From assembly GCA_944321365.1 (NCBI GenBank), contig CALULA010000005.1, forward strand, positions 1 through 64,000: a stretch of DNA of 64,000 nucleotides, read 5' to 3'. Each line of letters begins with the position of its first letter. Position 1 is the stretch's first letter. Positions 17,085 to 25,965 of the stretch are shown here, in pieces. The translations under genes were made by a program, and so were the position numbers. The DNA is from an uncultured Paraprevotella sp. (GTDB lineage Bacteria > Bacteroidota > Bacteroidia > Bacteroidales > Bacteroidaceae). The notes beneath the pieces are model-generated. The model made no database searches. It had not been told where the DNA came from and saw only the letters and a program-made list of their open reading frames with translations.

Positions 17085-18125
17085 ATGACAGACGACTCCA
17101 CTTCCGTATTGCTCATCTACACCGGCGGCACCATCGGTATGATTCAGAACCCGGAAACCGGAGCTTTGGAAAGTTTCAACTTCGACCATTTGCTGAACTT
17201 CGTTCCCGAACTGAAGCGTTTCAACTACCACATCAGCACCTACTCGTTCGAGCCGCCCATCGACTCCTCCGACATGGAACCTTACCACTGGGCGCGGCTG
17301 GTCAGAATAGTGGAAAGCAACTACGACCGCTACGACGGATTTGTCATACTGCACGGCACCGACACCATGGCTTACACGGCATCTGCCATGAGCTTCATGC
17401 TGGAAAATCTGTCGAAACCCGTCATACTCACAGGCTCACAACTGCCCATGGGCATGCTGCGCACCGACGGCAAGGAAAACCTGATTACCGCCATCGAAAT
17501 AGCAGCAGCCAAAAACCCCGACGGGACAGCCATGGTACCCGAAGTATGCATCTATTTTGAAAGCGACCTGATGCGGGGCAACCGGACCACGAAAATCAAC
17601 GCCGAAAAGTTCAACGCATTCAAGTCTTATAACTATCCCTGCCTGGGACATAGCGGCATAGACATCAAAATCAAGCCGGAACGCGTGCGACGCCCGCTAC
17701 CCGGCAAGCCGCTCAAGGCCCACTATCTGTTCGACACCAACGTGGTAGTGCTGACACTGTTTCCAGGCATACAGGAATGCCTCATCTCATCCGTATTCCA
17801 CATCGAGGGCCTGAAAGCCGTAGTCATGAAGACTTTCGGTTCTGGCAACGCCCCGCAAAAGCCATGGTTCATCCGCCTCATCAAAGAGGCTTCCGAACGG
17901 GGCATCGTCATTGTGAACATCACGCAATGCCAGTCGGGCAGCGTGGAAATGGAACGGTATGAGACCGGACGCCAACTGCTGGAAGCAGGAGTCATCAGCG
18001 GCTACGACAGTACGCCGGAGTGCGCTCTGACCAAACTGATGTTCCTTTTGGGACACAACCTGCCACCCGACCAGGTGCGCAGACTGATGAACACCAGTCT
18101 GGCAGGCGAGATTACAAAAGAGTAA
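17085..18125 (+). CDS. ansA: type I L-asparaginase (cytoplasmic)
   Basis: A 346-residue asparaginase. The first catalytic threonine lies in LLIYTGGTIGMIQNPETG and the second active-site motif in VILHGTDTMAYTASAMSFML. The absence of a signal peptide and the length fit the cytoplasmic type I enzyme, which hydrolyses L-asparagine to aspartate and ammonia. The C-terminal allosteric-type domain (VVMKTFGSGNAP) is present. It is monocistronic and meets the convergent GH28-like gene with a 14-base gap and no visible hairpin. Confidence 0.93.
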   Translation: MTDDSTSVLLIYTGGTIGMIQNPETGALESFNFDHLLNFVPELKRFNYHISTYSFEPPIDSSDMEPYHWARLVRIVESNYDRYDGFVILHGTDTMAYTASAMSFMLENLSKPVILTGSQLPMGMLRTDGKENLITAIEIAAAKNPDGTAMVPEVCIYFESDLMRGNRTTKINAEKFNAFKSYNYPCLGHSGIDIKIKPERVRRPLPGKPLKAHYLFDTNVVVLTLFPGIQECLISSVFHIEGLKAVVMKTFGSGNAPQKPWFIRLIKEASERGIVIVNITQCQSGSVEMERYETGRQLLEAGVISGYDSTPECALTKLMFLLGHNLPPDQVRRLMNTSLAGEITKE

Positions 18126-18139
18126 CTGCCGCCCCGCCG

Positions 18140-19552
18140 CTACTCCAGACGGATGTTCTCCACGAACCCGCCCACTTTCAGGCCCAGGTCCTCCAGCCGT
18201 TCCGCACGCCTGCCGTTGATGACGATGTTCTCGAAAAGCACGTCGCGCACCATCCTGTCGGCAGAATACCCCTGCACGACGGAAGGATTCTCGGTCAGCC
18301 CCGTGTAAAAGATGTTGCGGAAAGTGATGCGTTCCACATGACGCCCCGGCCCGGTGCAATATCGGGGCAGATCCATCACGCGCAAATGAAACAGCTGTCC
18401 CTCCTGAATGCTTTCCACACGGACGCTGTCGAACACCACGTCGTGCACCCAGTTGTGGTCGCCGGCGTTCACCGTCATCACTCCCTGGTAATCGCGGTCG
18501 TCCTCATCGTGCTCCAGCACGTCTATATTGCGGAACAGCAGATTGGCTATCACCTCACCCTCAGTAGCCGTATTGCCGTGCGTACCGATATTGATGGCAT
18601 GGGCAATGTCGGCCCACAGTACGGAATTGGTCACCTGCAGGTCGTCCGTATCTCCATAGTAATCCCAACGGTGAGAATAGACCGCTATACAATCGTCCGA
18701 ATTGCGCAGGAACACATCATCCACCCGGACGTGCTTTGTGCAGTAGAAATCCAGTCCGTCGCCCCAACCCTGATAGCTGAACGACTTCAGTCCGCGCACA
18801 GTCACGTGCTCCGCCACGGCTGCCGTCATCGTATTATAGCGGGGATTGACCACCGTAATATCCTCTACCGTCAGATTTTTCACCCAACCGGCTATGATAC
18901 CGTTGTAGGCCTCCCAGATCATACCTCGTCCGCAAATGCGCACATTCTCCGTGCTGTCGCAATCCAACGCCCCCTGCAGGACAGCTCCCGGTGCCAGATA
19001 CACCGTCGTGTTCGACGGCACCTTGAAGGTCTTTTTCATACTGTCTGTCGGCGCATGCAGCCCCGGCCCGAAGTACATCACGCCTTTATCTCCCTCGCGC
19101 GGCACGTCCGTCTGCAGCGCATGGGCAAACAGATGCAGATTGTGCAGACGGTCGCCATTACACTCCACCGACAATTTCTGCGGACGGTCTAAGGTGAACC
19201 GCAAGGTGTTTCCCTTCACTTCCGGACGGATGCCCCGCGCCAACGGTCTGACCACGGCAGTGTCCAACGTTCCGTTATTCAGCTGCACCATCACCTCCAC
19301 CCGGCCGGAGAAATCGAACTGCACCATCGATGCTTCCGATTCGGTGTCCATATCTACCTTAATCTTATACTCATACAGATCCACCCAGTCCGTCTCGCCC
19401 ACCTGACGCACCCTCACCGTGAAATCATCATTGTGACAGGCGTAATACATTTGCCTCGGCACTGACGCCGTTTCTATTTTTGCCTGCAAGCCGCATGCCG
19501 TTCCGGCAGACAGCCCCAACGCGCAGGCCATGATTCTGATACCTTTGTTCAT
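18140..19552 (-). CDS. exported GH28-like right-handed beta-helix protein
   Basis: A 470-residue protein with a signal peptide (MACALGLSAGTACGLQA) and a beta-sandwich-like N-terminus to about residue 140. A right-handed beta-helix follows with GH28 polygalacturonase features: DGLDFYCTKHVRVDDVFLRN, the catalytic-type NSDDCIAVYSHRWD and a downstream AINIGTHG in the place of the usual histidine and glycine-rich motif. It most likely acts in the periplasm on a pectic or related glycan. The activity is not certain because GH28-like helices also include other specificities. No SusC/D pair is nearby, so it is not part of a classical PUL. Confidence 0.78.
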   Translation of the reverse strand: MNKGIRIMACALGLSAGTACGLQAKIETASVPRQMYYACHNDDFTVRVRQVGETDWVDLYEYKIKVDMDTESEASMVQFDFSGRVEVMVQLNNGTLDTAVVRPLARGIRPEVKGNTLRFTLDRPQKLSVECNGDRLHNLHLFAHALQTDVPREGDKGVMYFGPGLHAPTDSMKKTFKVPSNTTVYLAPGAVLQGALDCDSTENVRICGRGMIWEAYNGIIAGWVKNLTVEDITVVNPRYNTMTAAVAEHVTVRGLKSFSYQGWGDGLDFYCTKHVRVDDVFLRNSDDCIAVYSHRWDYYGDTDDLQVTNSVLWADIAHAINIGTHGNTATEGEVIANLLFRNIDVLEHDEDDRDYQGVMTVNAGDHNWVHDVVFDSVRVESIQEGQLFHLRVMDLPRYCTGPGRHVERITFRNIFYTGLTENPSVVQGYSADRMVRDVLFENIVINGRRAERLEDLGLKVGGFVENIRLE

Positions 19553-19696
19553 CTCGCGTTTTTGTTTTTTACTGACGATTACGAACAAGTGAAGGGAAAT
19601 CCGCCAATATTAATATTTTTTAGGAATATGCTCCCCAAAAACAGGTATTCAGCCCAAATAGCCTGACTTTCATTTGGAAAAATCATTCAAACCGAC

Positions 19697-19704
19697 TATT
19701 TTCG
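19697..19704 (+). promoter_or_regulatory. possible promoter for the ZIP gene
   Basis: TTTG (19673-19676) and TATTTTCG (19697-19704) are 20 bases apart, one mismatch from consensus. This would give a leader of about 300 bases containing repeat array B. Confidence 0.3.
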
Positions 19705-19847
19705 CAATCATGAATGCGCCACGCGAAGACCACGTTCTCCGGGTTGGCCGTAACAATGATTCACACGGACGGACACCCGGCTTCCGCACGTCGGGCATGC
19801 AGCGGCGGACGCGCCCGTGAAAATCAGGAGCAGGAAACGCGGCGGTC

Positions 19848-19914
19848 TTGCGCAAGACTGTCTCTGTCCTTGCGCAAAAAGTCCTCCCGTTATGCGCAAG
19901 GATTTGCGCAGTGC
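19848..19914. repeat. 22-bp periodic TTGCGCAA array B (3 units plus an offset copy)
   Basis: Units start at 19848 (TTGCGCAAGAC), 19870 (TTGCGCAAAAA) and 19892 (ATGCGCAAGGA), exactly 22 bases apart. A further core (TTGCGCA) at 19904 is out of phase by 12 bases. The array lies in the 463-base gap between the divergent GH28-like and ZIP genes. The rest of that gap shows no convincing gene. Confidence 0.8.
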
Positions 19915-20015
19915 GGGACAAGCAGAAAACCAGTGCTCTACGGGCGGGCTTTCACTGCGGCGGAAAACCGGTCGGAACAGAGGTCGGCACAGCGCATCAC
20001 AACCCTACTTGCAGA

Positions 20016-20798
20016 ATGATGAACGGACTTACAATCGGATTATTATTGCCCTTCACCGGCACTGCCATAGGAGCGGCCTGCGTGTTGTTCATGCGAAGAC
20101 AGATTCCGGAACTGCTGCAAAAGACGCTACTGGGATTTGCATCCGGCGTCATGGTTGCGGCATCCGTATGGTCGCTGCTCATCCCTTCCATGGAGATGAG
20201 CGGGACAGACGGCGCGGGCCGTGTACTTCCGGCTGTCGCGGGCTTCATGGCGGGCATTGCCTTCCTGCTGCTCATGGACCGCATCACCCCGCATCTGCAC
20301 ATCGGCAGCAGCTCACCCGAAGGGCCGCACAGCCGCCTGTCGCGCACCAGCATGCTCGCACTGGCCGTCACTCTGCACAACGTTCCGGAAGGTATGGCCG
20401 TGGGAGTGGCACTTGCCGCCGCACTGGAACAGAACGCTTATCTGTCCATGGCCGGTGCGCTGACCTTGTCGCTGGGCATCGCCATCCAGAACTTCCCCGA
20501 AGGCGCCATCGTATCCATGCCCCTGCGAAGCGAAGGCAACAGCCGGCTGAAGGCTTTCACCATCGGCGCACTCAGCGGCATCGTAGAACCTCTTGCCGCC
20601 TTGTGCACCATAGCCCTGGCCTCGTATGTCACCCCCATTCTGCCTTACCTGCTGGCTTTTTCTGCCGGTGCCATGATTTATGTGGTCATAGAAGAACTTA
20701 TCCCCGAAGCCTCACAGGGACGTCATTCCAATATGGGCACCATCGGATTCGCCGCCGGCTTTGCCCTGATGATGGTACTCGACGTGGTATTAGGATAA
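20016..20798 (+). CDS. ZIP-family metal transporter
   Basis: A 260-residue membrane protein with eight predicted helices. The metal-binding signatures are HNVPEGMAVGVALA in helix 4 and QNFPEGAIVSMP in helix 5, as in bacterial ZupT/GufA-type ZIP proteins. It probably imports Zn2+ or another divalent cation. The start is one of two adjacent ATG codons (20016 or 20019); longer in-frame extensions run through the repeat array and are not protein-like. The 3' end overlaps the convergent AraC gene by nine bases. Confidence 0.9.
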   Translation: MMNGLTIGLLLPFTGTAIGAACVLFMRRQIPELLQKTLLGFASGVMVAASVWSLLIPSMEMSGTDGAGRVLPAVAGFMAGIAFLLLMDRITPHLHIGSSSPEGPHSRLSRTSMLALAVTLHNVPEGMAVGVALAAALEQNAYLSMAGALTLSLGIAIQNFPEGAIVSMPLRSEGNSRLKAFTIGALSGIVEPLAALCTIALASYVTPILPYLLAFSAGAMIYVVIEELIPEASQGRHSNMGTIGFAAGFALMMVLDVVLG

Positions 20799-21668
20799 CC
20801 ATTTGGCACGATATTCCTTCGGCCCCATACCCAAATGCCGCTTCACATACTTCCCGAAGAAAGACAGCGACGGGAAATCCAGTTCCACCATGATTTCCTT
20901 GATGCTCTTGGTGGAATAGCACAACAGGTTGGATATGTCGCCCACCACCGCCTTATGGATGACAGCCGACGCCGTCCGGCCGCAACACAACTTGCACACC
21001 GTAGACAAATATTTAGGCGTCACATTCAGCTTTCCCGCATAAAAGGAAACAGAACGGGGCCTGGGATAAACCGATGAAAGCAAATCCAAGAAGCTCCTGA
21101 ACAGCTTGTTGCCCTGCGAATAGCCCTGCATGTCGGAGGATACGTTGCGCCCCACCACCCCGTAGAAGTCGAACAGGAACGACTTCAGCAAACACTGCAT
21201 GGACTCCTTGTAGCACAACTGCTGCTGGTTTTCCAGCTTGCGCGACATCAGCTCGTAATAGGCGGAAAAGCGCGCATATTCATCCTCTTGCAGACTCAGC
21301 ACGGAATGGGAAACAAGAAAAGACATCACATCCCAATTATACATGGAAAAGGAAAAAGACTTTTCCAGCAACTGCCGCGAAATGCAGATGCATTTGATGC
21401 TCAAATCATCAGTTGCCCTTTCGGACTTCAATATATTGTCGGGCAGAGCAACCAGCATATCATGCGCACGCAACGCGTATTCCTTTCCGTTTATTGTGCA
21501 TGACGTTTCTCCGGACACTATAATGACTATCATGATCCACCCCAACTTCGCCATCCGCGGAGAGATGCCTCCGGCAATGCCCATCAATGCCAGATGACCG
21601 TCAGACAGCACATCCTTTCCTTTTATCAGACTGAAATCGTTACCAATCAACAAAACATTTTCTTTCAT
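20790..21668 (-). CDS. AraC-family transcriptional regulator
   Basis: A 292-residue regulator with a cupin-like N-terminal sensing domain (residues 1-150, GETSCTINGKEYALRAHDML) and a C-terminal AraC double helix-turn-helix (KLNVTPKYLSTVCKLCCGRT, then IKEIMVELDFPSLSFFGKYVKRHLGMGPKEYR). The ligand is unknown. It is transcribed divergently from the myo-inositol-phosphate synthase gene. The shared intergenic region has TCCCAAA repeats spaced 21 bases, the spacing usual for AraC half-sites, so it may control that gene, itself, or both. Confidence 0.9.
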   Translation of the reverse strand: MKENVLLIGNDFSLIKGKDVLSDGHLALMGIAGGISPRMAKLGWIMIVIIVSGETSCTINGKEYALRAHDMLVALPDNILKSERATDDLSIKCICISRQLLEKSFSFSMYNWDVMSFLVSHSVLSLQEDEYARFSAYYELMSRKLENQQQLCYKESMQCLLKSFLFDFYGVVGRNVSSDMQGYSQGNKLFRSFLDLLSSVYPRPRSVSFYAGKLNVTPKYLSTVCKLCCGRTASAVIHKAVVGDISNLLCYSTKSIKEIMVELDFPSLSFFGKYVKRHLGMGPKEYRAKWLS

Positions 21669-21745
21669 AGCCTACCTCGTAAGAATTGATTTGCAAAATA
21701 AACACATTCACTCTTACAAAGTGACCTGATTATTTGAAAGGAATG

Positions 21746-21802
21746 TCCCAAACAACCTTGAAACTATCCCAAATCAGCAGTCCTAAAAACTCAAGTTTGG
21801 GA
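21746..21802. promoter_or_regulatory. possible AraC operator: TCCCAAA repeats
   Basis: TCCCAAA occurs at 21746-21752 and 21767-21773 (21 bases apart, same strand), and its complement TTTGGGA at 21796-21802. All lie between the divergent AraC and inositol synthase genes. Confidence 0.45.
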
Positions 21803-21867
21803 ATCCCAGAAATAAAATCAAACTTTGCGGTGCAAAAAGAACTGTGGTAAAAACATCATAAATAAAA

Positions 21868-23157
21868 ATGGAAAAAGAAATCGCAAAAGCCGAAGGTAAA
21901 CTCGGCGTACTGATCGTAGGTGTGGGAGGGGCTGTCGCCACAACCCTGATGACAGGTGTGCTGTCTGCTCGTCGCGGAATAGCAAAACCCATCGGCTCCG
22001 TCAGCCAGATGGGACGCATGAAAATGCAAGATAACGTAGAACGGAACATCAAAGATATTGTCCCCTTGTCCAGACTGGAAGACATCGTGTTCGGCGGCTG
22101 GGACATCTTCCCCGAAAACGCCTACGACGCTGCCATATATGCAGAAGTGTTGCAGAGCAAAGACATAGATCCTGTGAAAGAAGAGCTGCAGGCCATCCGT
22201 CCCATGGCGGCCGCATTCGACCACAATTGGGCCAAACGCCTGAACGGCACGAACATCAAGCAGACGGCCACACGCTGGGAGATGGTGGAACAGCTGCGTC
22301 AGGACATCCGCAACTTCAAGGAGGCCAACCAGTGCAGCCGCATTGTGGTGCTGTGGGCAGCCAGCACGGAAATCTACATCCCCGAAAGCGAAGTGCACGC
22401 ATCTCTGTCTGCGCTGGAAGCAGCCATGAAAGCCAACGACACGCAACACATATCTCCCAGTATGTGCTACGCTTACGCCGCTGTCGCAGAAGGCGCTCCG
22501 TTCGTGATGGGCGCACCCAACCTGTGTGTGGACATCCCTGCCATGTGGGAGTTTTCAAAGAAAATGAACGTGCCCATTGCAGGCAAAGACTTCAAGAGCG
22601 GACAAACGCTGATGAAGACCGTACTCGCTCCGATGTTCAAGACCCGTCTGCTCGGCGTGAGCGGCTGGTTCTCCACCAACATCCTCGGCAACCGCGACGG
22701 TGAAGTTCTTGACGATCCGGACAACTTCAAGACGAAGGAAGTCAGCAAGCTGTCTGTCATCGAGAATATCTTTGAACCGGAAAAATATCCGGACCTCTAC
22801 GGCAACGTCTATCACAAAGTGCGCATCAACTATTATCCGCCGCGCAAGGACAACAAAGAAGCATGGGACAACATCGACATCTTCGGATGGATGGATTATC
22901 CCATGCAAATCAAAGTCAACTTCCTTTGCCGGGACTCCATTCTGGCCGCACCCATCGCCCTCGACCTCGTGCTGTTCTCCGACCTGGCTGCACGTGCCGG
23001 ACTCTGCGGCATCCAGACATGGCTGTCGTTCTTCTGCAAAAGCCCGATGCACGACCACGAACACCAGCCCGAACACGACCTGTTCGCACAGTGGCGCATA
23101 CTGAAACAACAATTGCGCCGGATGGTAGGTGAAGAGTCGCCGAGCTATTTAGACTGA
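21868..23157 (+). CDS. myo-inositol-1-phosphate synthase
   Basis: A 429-residue NAD-dependent enzyme that isomerises glucose-6-phosphate to myo-inositol-1-phosphate. The Rossmann opening GVLIVGVGGAVATTLMTGV is clear. GKDFKSGQTLMKTVLAPMFK and LGVSGWFSTNILGNRDGE match the conserved active-site region of the family. In Bacteroides a close homologue feeds inositol-lipid synthesis and is clustered with lipid genes; here those neighbours are missing and the gene is alone behind an AraC regulator. It ends at a strong terminator. Confidence 0.92.
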   Translation: MEKEIAKAEGKLGVLIVGVGGAVATTLMTGVLSARRGIAKPIGSVSQMGRMKMQDNVERNIKDIVPLSRLEDIVFGGWDIFPENAYDAAIYAEVLQSKDIDPVKEELQAIRPMAAAFDHNWAKRLNGTNIKQTATRWEMVEQLRQDIRNFKEANQCSRIVVLWAASTEIYIPESEVHASLSALEAAMKANDTQHISPSMCYAYAAVAEGAPFVMGAPNLCVDIPAMWEFSKKMNVPIAGKDFKSGQTLMKTVLAPMFKTRLLGVSGWFSTNILGNRDGEVLDDPDNFKTKEVSKLSVIENIFEPEKYPDLYGNVYHKVRINYYPPRKDNKEAWDNIDIFGWMDYPMQIKVNFLCRDSILAAPIALDLVLFSDLAARAGLCGIQTWLSFFCKSPMHDHEHQPEHDLFAQWRILKQQLRRMVGEESPSYLD

Positions 23158-23190
23158 TTCCTACTGCAAGGAAAAACATTCCATTCTCTG

Positions 23191-23229
23191 CTCCCCTGTC
23201 CCGAAAAGTATCGGACGGGGGAGTTTTTT
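23191..23229 (+). terminator. intrinsic terminator after inositol-phosphate synthase
   Basis: A GC-rich stem (23191-23204 with 23211-23223, one bulge) with a 6-base loop is followed by six T (23224-23229). Confidence 0.88.
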
Positions 23230-23243
23230 ATCCGTCTTTTTCT

Positions 23244-23251
23244 TAACTTTG
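23244..23251 (+). promoter_or_regulatory. -7 box for mutS2
   Basis: TAACTTTG lies 24 bases upstream of the mutS2 ATG. Confidence 0.7.
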
Positions 23252-23274
23252 CACCCGTATATTGATGACAAGAC

Positions 23275-25833
23275 ATGGTTTATCCACAGAACTTTGAGCA
23301 GAAAATAGGTTTCAACGAGATTCGCGACCTCCTCGCCGGACACTGTCTGAGTCCGCTGGGACAGGAGAAAGTGGAACAGATGACGTTCCTTACCGACATA
23401 CAAATCCTTCAGGAACTGCACGAACACACCAGAGAGTTCCTGCAAATCATGCAGGGAGAGGAAGACTTTCCCGAACAAGACTTCTACGACGTGCGCCCGG
23501 CGGTGAAAAGAATCCGCGTGGAAGGCACTTATCTTGAAGTGGCGGAACTGTTCGACCTGAAACGCTCCCTCTCCACCATCATCGACATCGTGAAATTCCT
23601 GAACAGGGACGTGGCGGACGAGGATGCAGACAACACCCGTCCGGCAACTGCACCTTATCCTGCCCTGCAACGCCTGACGCAAGACGTTGCAGTGTTTCCG
23701 CAAACCGTGCGGAGAATAGACAGCATTCTCGACAAATACGGAAAAATCAAAGATTCTGCTTCCGCCGAATTGCTGCGCATCCGTCGCGAACTTCTCGCAA
23801 CGGAAGGCAGCATCTCGCGTACCCTGCACTCTATCCTGCGGGCAGCCCAACAGGAAGGTCTGGTGGAAAAAGACACCGCCCCGACCATGCGCGACGGCCG
23901 TCTGGTCATCCCGGTAGCCCCGGCCCTGAAACGGAAACTGAAAGGCATCGTACACGACGAATCCGCCACCGGGCGTACAGTCTACATAGAACCGGCAGAA
24001 GTAGTGGAAGCCAACAACCGCATACGTGAACTGGAAGCCGAAGAGCAACGGGAAATCATACGCATACTACAAGAATTCACCGCAGAGCTGCGTCCCCATT
24101 ACCGGGAACTGCTCCAGTCTTATGAGTTTCTGGCACAAATAGACTTCATTCACGCCAAAGCCGGACTGGCCATGCAGTTCGACGCCCTGCCTCCACAGCT
24201 CCAGAACGGCCCGTTGATAGACTGGACACTGGCCTGCCACCCGCTGTTGAAACTCTCGCTGGCCCGACATGGCAAGAAAGTAGTACCTCTGGACATAGAG
24301 CTGAACAGGAAACAGCGCATACTTATCATCTCCGGCCCCAACGCCGGCGGGAAATCCGTCTGCCTGAAAACCGTAGCCATCATCCAATACATGATGCAAT
24401 GCGGACTGCCCGTCCCCATAGGCGAAAATTCACGTACCGGCATTTTCGACAGCCTCTTCATCGACATTGGCGACGAACAAAGCATAGAAGACGACCTCAG
24501 TACGTACTCCAGCCACCTGCTCAACATGAAAAACATGATCAGATTCTGCAAAGATACCAGCCTTCTGCTGATAGACGAGTTCGGCGGAGGAACAGAACCG
24601 CAGATCGGAGGGGCCATAGCCGAAGCCGTCCTGAAGCGTTTCAATCAGAAAAAAGCATTCGGCATCATCACTACTCACTACCAGAACCTGAAACATTTTG
24701 CAGAAGACCACGAAGGGGTAATCAACGGTGCCATGTTGTACGACCGCCAACACATGCAGGCACTCTACCAACTCCAGATCGGAAATCCCGGAAGCTCATT
24801 CGCCGTGGAAATCGCAAGGAAAATCGGCCTGCCGGAAGACGTCATCGCCGATGCTTCGGAACTGGTGGGCAAAGAATACATCAATGCGGATAAATATCTG
24901 CAAGACATCGTGCGTGACAAACGCTACTGGGAAAACAAACGCCAGAACATCCACCAGAGGGAAAAGGAAATGGAGAAAGTCATTGCACAATACGAAGCAC
25001 AAATAGAAGCACTGCAACGCGAAAGAAAAGACATTCTGCAACAGGCCAAAGAGGATGCCGAACAGCTGCTCAAAGCTTCCAATGCCAAAATCGAACAGAC
25101 CATCAAGGCCATTCGTGAGACACAGGCTGAAAAAGAAAACACACGTACCGTCAGAAAAGAGCTGACCGCATTCAAAGATAATCTGAAAGACGCCGACAGC
25201 AAATACGACAACGACCGGATAGCCCGCAAGATACAGCAACTGCAAGAGCGGAAGAAACGCCAGGCCGAACGGAAAGCCCAAAAAGCTTCAGACTCCGCAC
25301 TGCGCAAAGAACAGGCCCGACAGCAAATGACACAGGCCATGCGCGAGGCTGAAGAACAAAACCGTCCGCTCCAGGCAGGAGAAACAGTGCGCATCAAAGG
25401 GCAGACCGCCGTAGGCACCATAGAAGAAACAGACGGACGGAATGCCATAGTGACATTCGGCATGATGCGCACCAACATCAAGACAGAACGGCTGGAACGG
25501 GCCGACCCGCCATCAAAGAAAGAAGAGACACGCGCGGCCACCTACCTCAGCAAAGAAACACAAGATGCCGTATATGAGAAGAAACTGAACTTCAGACAGG
25601 ACATCGACGTGCGGGGCATGCGGGGAGACGAGGCCCTCACAACCGTCACTTACTTCATCGATGACGCCATATTGCTCGGCATTCCCCGTGTCAGGATTCT
25701 GCATGGTACGGGGTCAGGCATACTGCGTACGCTCATCCGGCAATATCTGCACACCGTAGCCGGAGTGAAGGATGTCAGGGACGAGCATGTGCAATTCGGC
25801 GGGGCCGGCATCACTGTCGTGGATCTGGCATAA
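23275..25833 (+). CDS. mutS2: endonuclease MutS2
   Basis: An 852-residue MutS2. Domains in order are the MutS core/clamp (about 1-330), the ATPase with Walker A SGPNAGGKSVCLKTV near residue 353 and Walker B LLIDEFGGGTEP, a long charged coiled coil (about 530-700), a KOW-like linker (ETVRIKGQTAVGTIEE) and a C-terminal Smr nuclease domain from about 777 (DIDVRGMRGDEA, RILHGTGSGILRTLIRQYL). MutS2 acts on recombination intermediates or on collided ribosomes rather than in mismatch repair. The mismatch-recognition domain of MutS is absent, as expected. Confidence 0.95.
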   Translation: MVYPQNFEQKIGFNEIRDLLAGHCLSPLGQEKVEQMTFLTDIQILQELHEHTREFLQIMQGEEDFPEQDFYDVRPAVKRIRVEGTYLEVAELFDLKRSLSTIIDIVKFLNRDVADEDADNTRPATAPYPALQRLTQDVAVFPQTVRRIDSILDKYGKIKDSASAELLRIRRELLATEGSISRTLHSILRAAQQEGLVEKDTAPTMRDGRLVIPVAPALKRKLKGIVHDESATGRTVYIEPAEVVEANNRIRELEAEEQREIIRILQEFTAELRPHYRELLQSYEFLAQIDFIHAKAGLAMQFDALPPQLQNGPLIDWTLACHPLLKLSLARHGKKVVPLDIELNRKQRILIISGPNAGGKSVCLKTVAIIQYMMQCGLPVPIGENSRTGIFDSLFIDIGDEQSIEDDLSTYSSHLLNMKNMIRFCKDTSLLLIDEFGGGTEPQIGGAIAEAVLKRFNQKKAFGIITTHYQNLKHFAEDHEGVINGAMLYDRQHMQALYQLQIGNPGSSFAVEIARKIGLPEDVIADASELVGKEYINADKYLQDIVRDKRYWENKRQNIHQREKEMEKVIAQYEAQIEALQRERKDILQQAKEDAEQLLKASNAKIEQTIKAIRETQAEKENTRTVRKELTAFKDNLKDADSKYDNDRIARKIQQLQERKKRQAERKAQKASDSALRKEQARQQMTQAMREAEEQNRPLQAGETVRIKGQTAVGTIEETDGRNAIVTFGMMRTNIKTERLERADPPSKKEETRAATYLSKETQDAVYEKKLNFRQDIDVRGMRGDEALTTVTYFIDDAILLGIPRVRILHGTGSGILRTLIRQYLHTVAGVKDVRDEHVQFGGAGITVVDLA

Positions 25834-25909
25834 GAGTCAAACAGACCATAAAAACAGCCTTTCCGTATATTTTTTCCAAAGTAACGGCTCAAAATAGACC
25901 TATATTTCG

Positions 25910-25917
25910 TACCTTTG
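25910..25917 (+). promoter_or_regulatory. -7 box for the acyl-CoA synthetase
   Basis: TACCTTTG lies 49 bases upstream of the ATG at 25966. Confidence 0.65.
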
Positions 25918-25965
25918 TACTTCAACTACTGATTTCTGTAGCTTTGATTTTAAGATAAAAGAACT

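Noticed and set aside
19710..19820. 36-codon ORF (and an overlapping 101-codon ORF from 19714) in the gap before the ZIP gene
   Set aside because: Composition is Arg/Gly-rich and not protein-like, there is no good ribosome site, and the longer frame runs through repeat array B.
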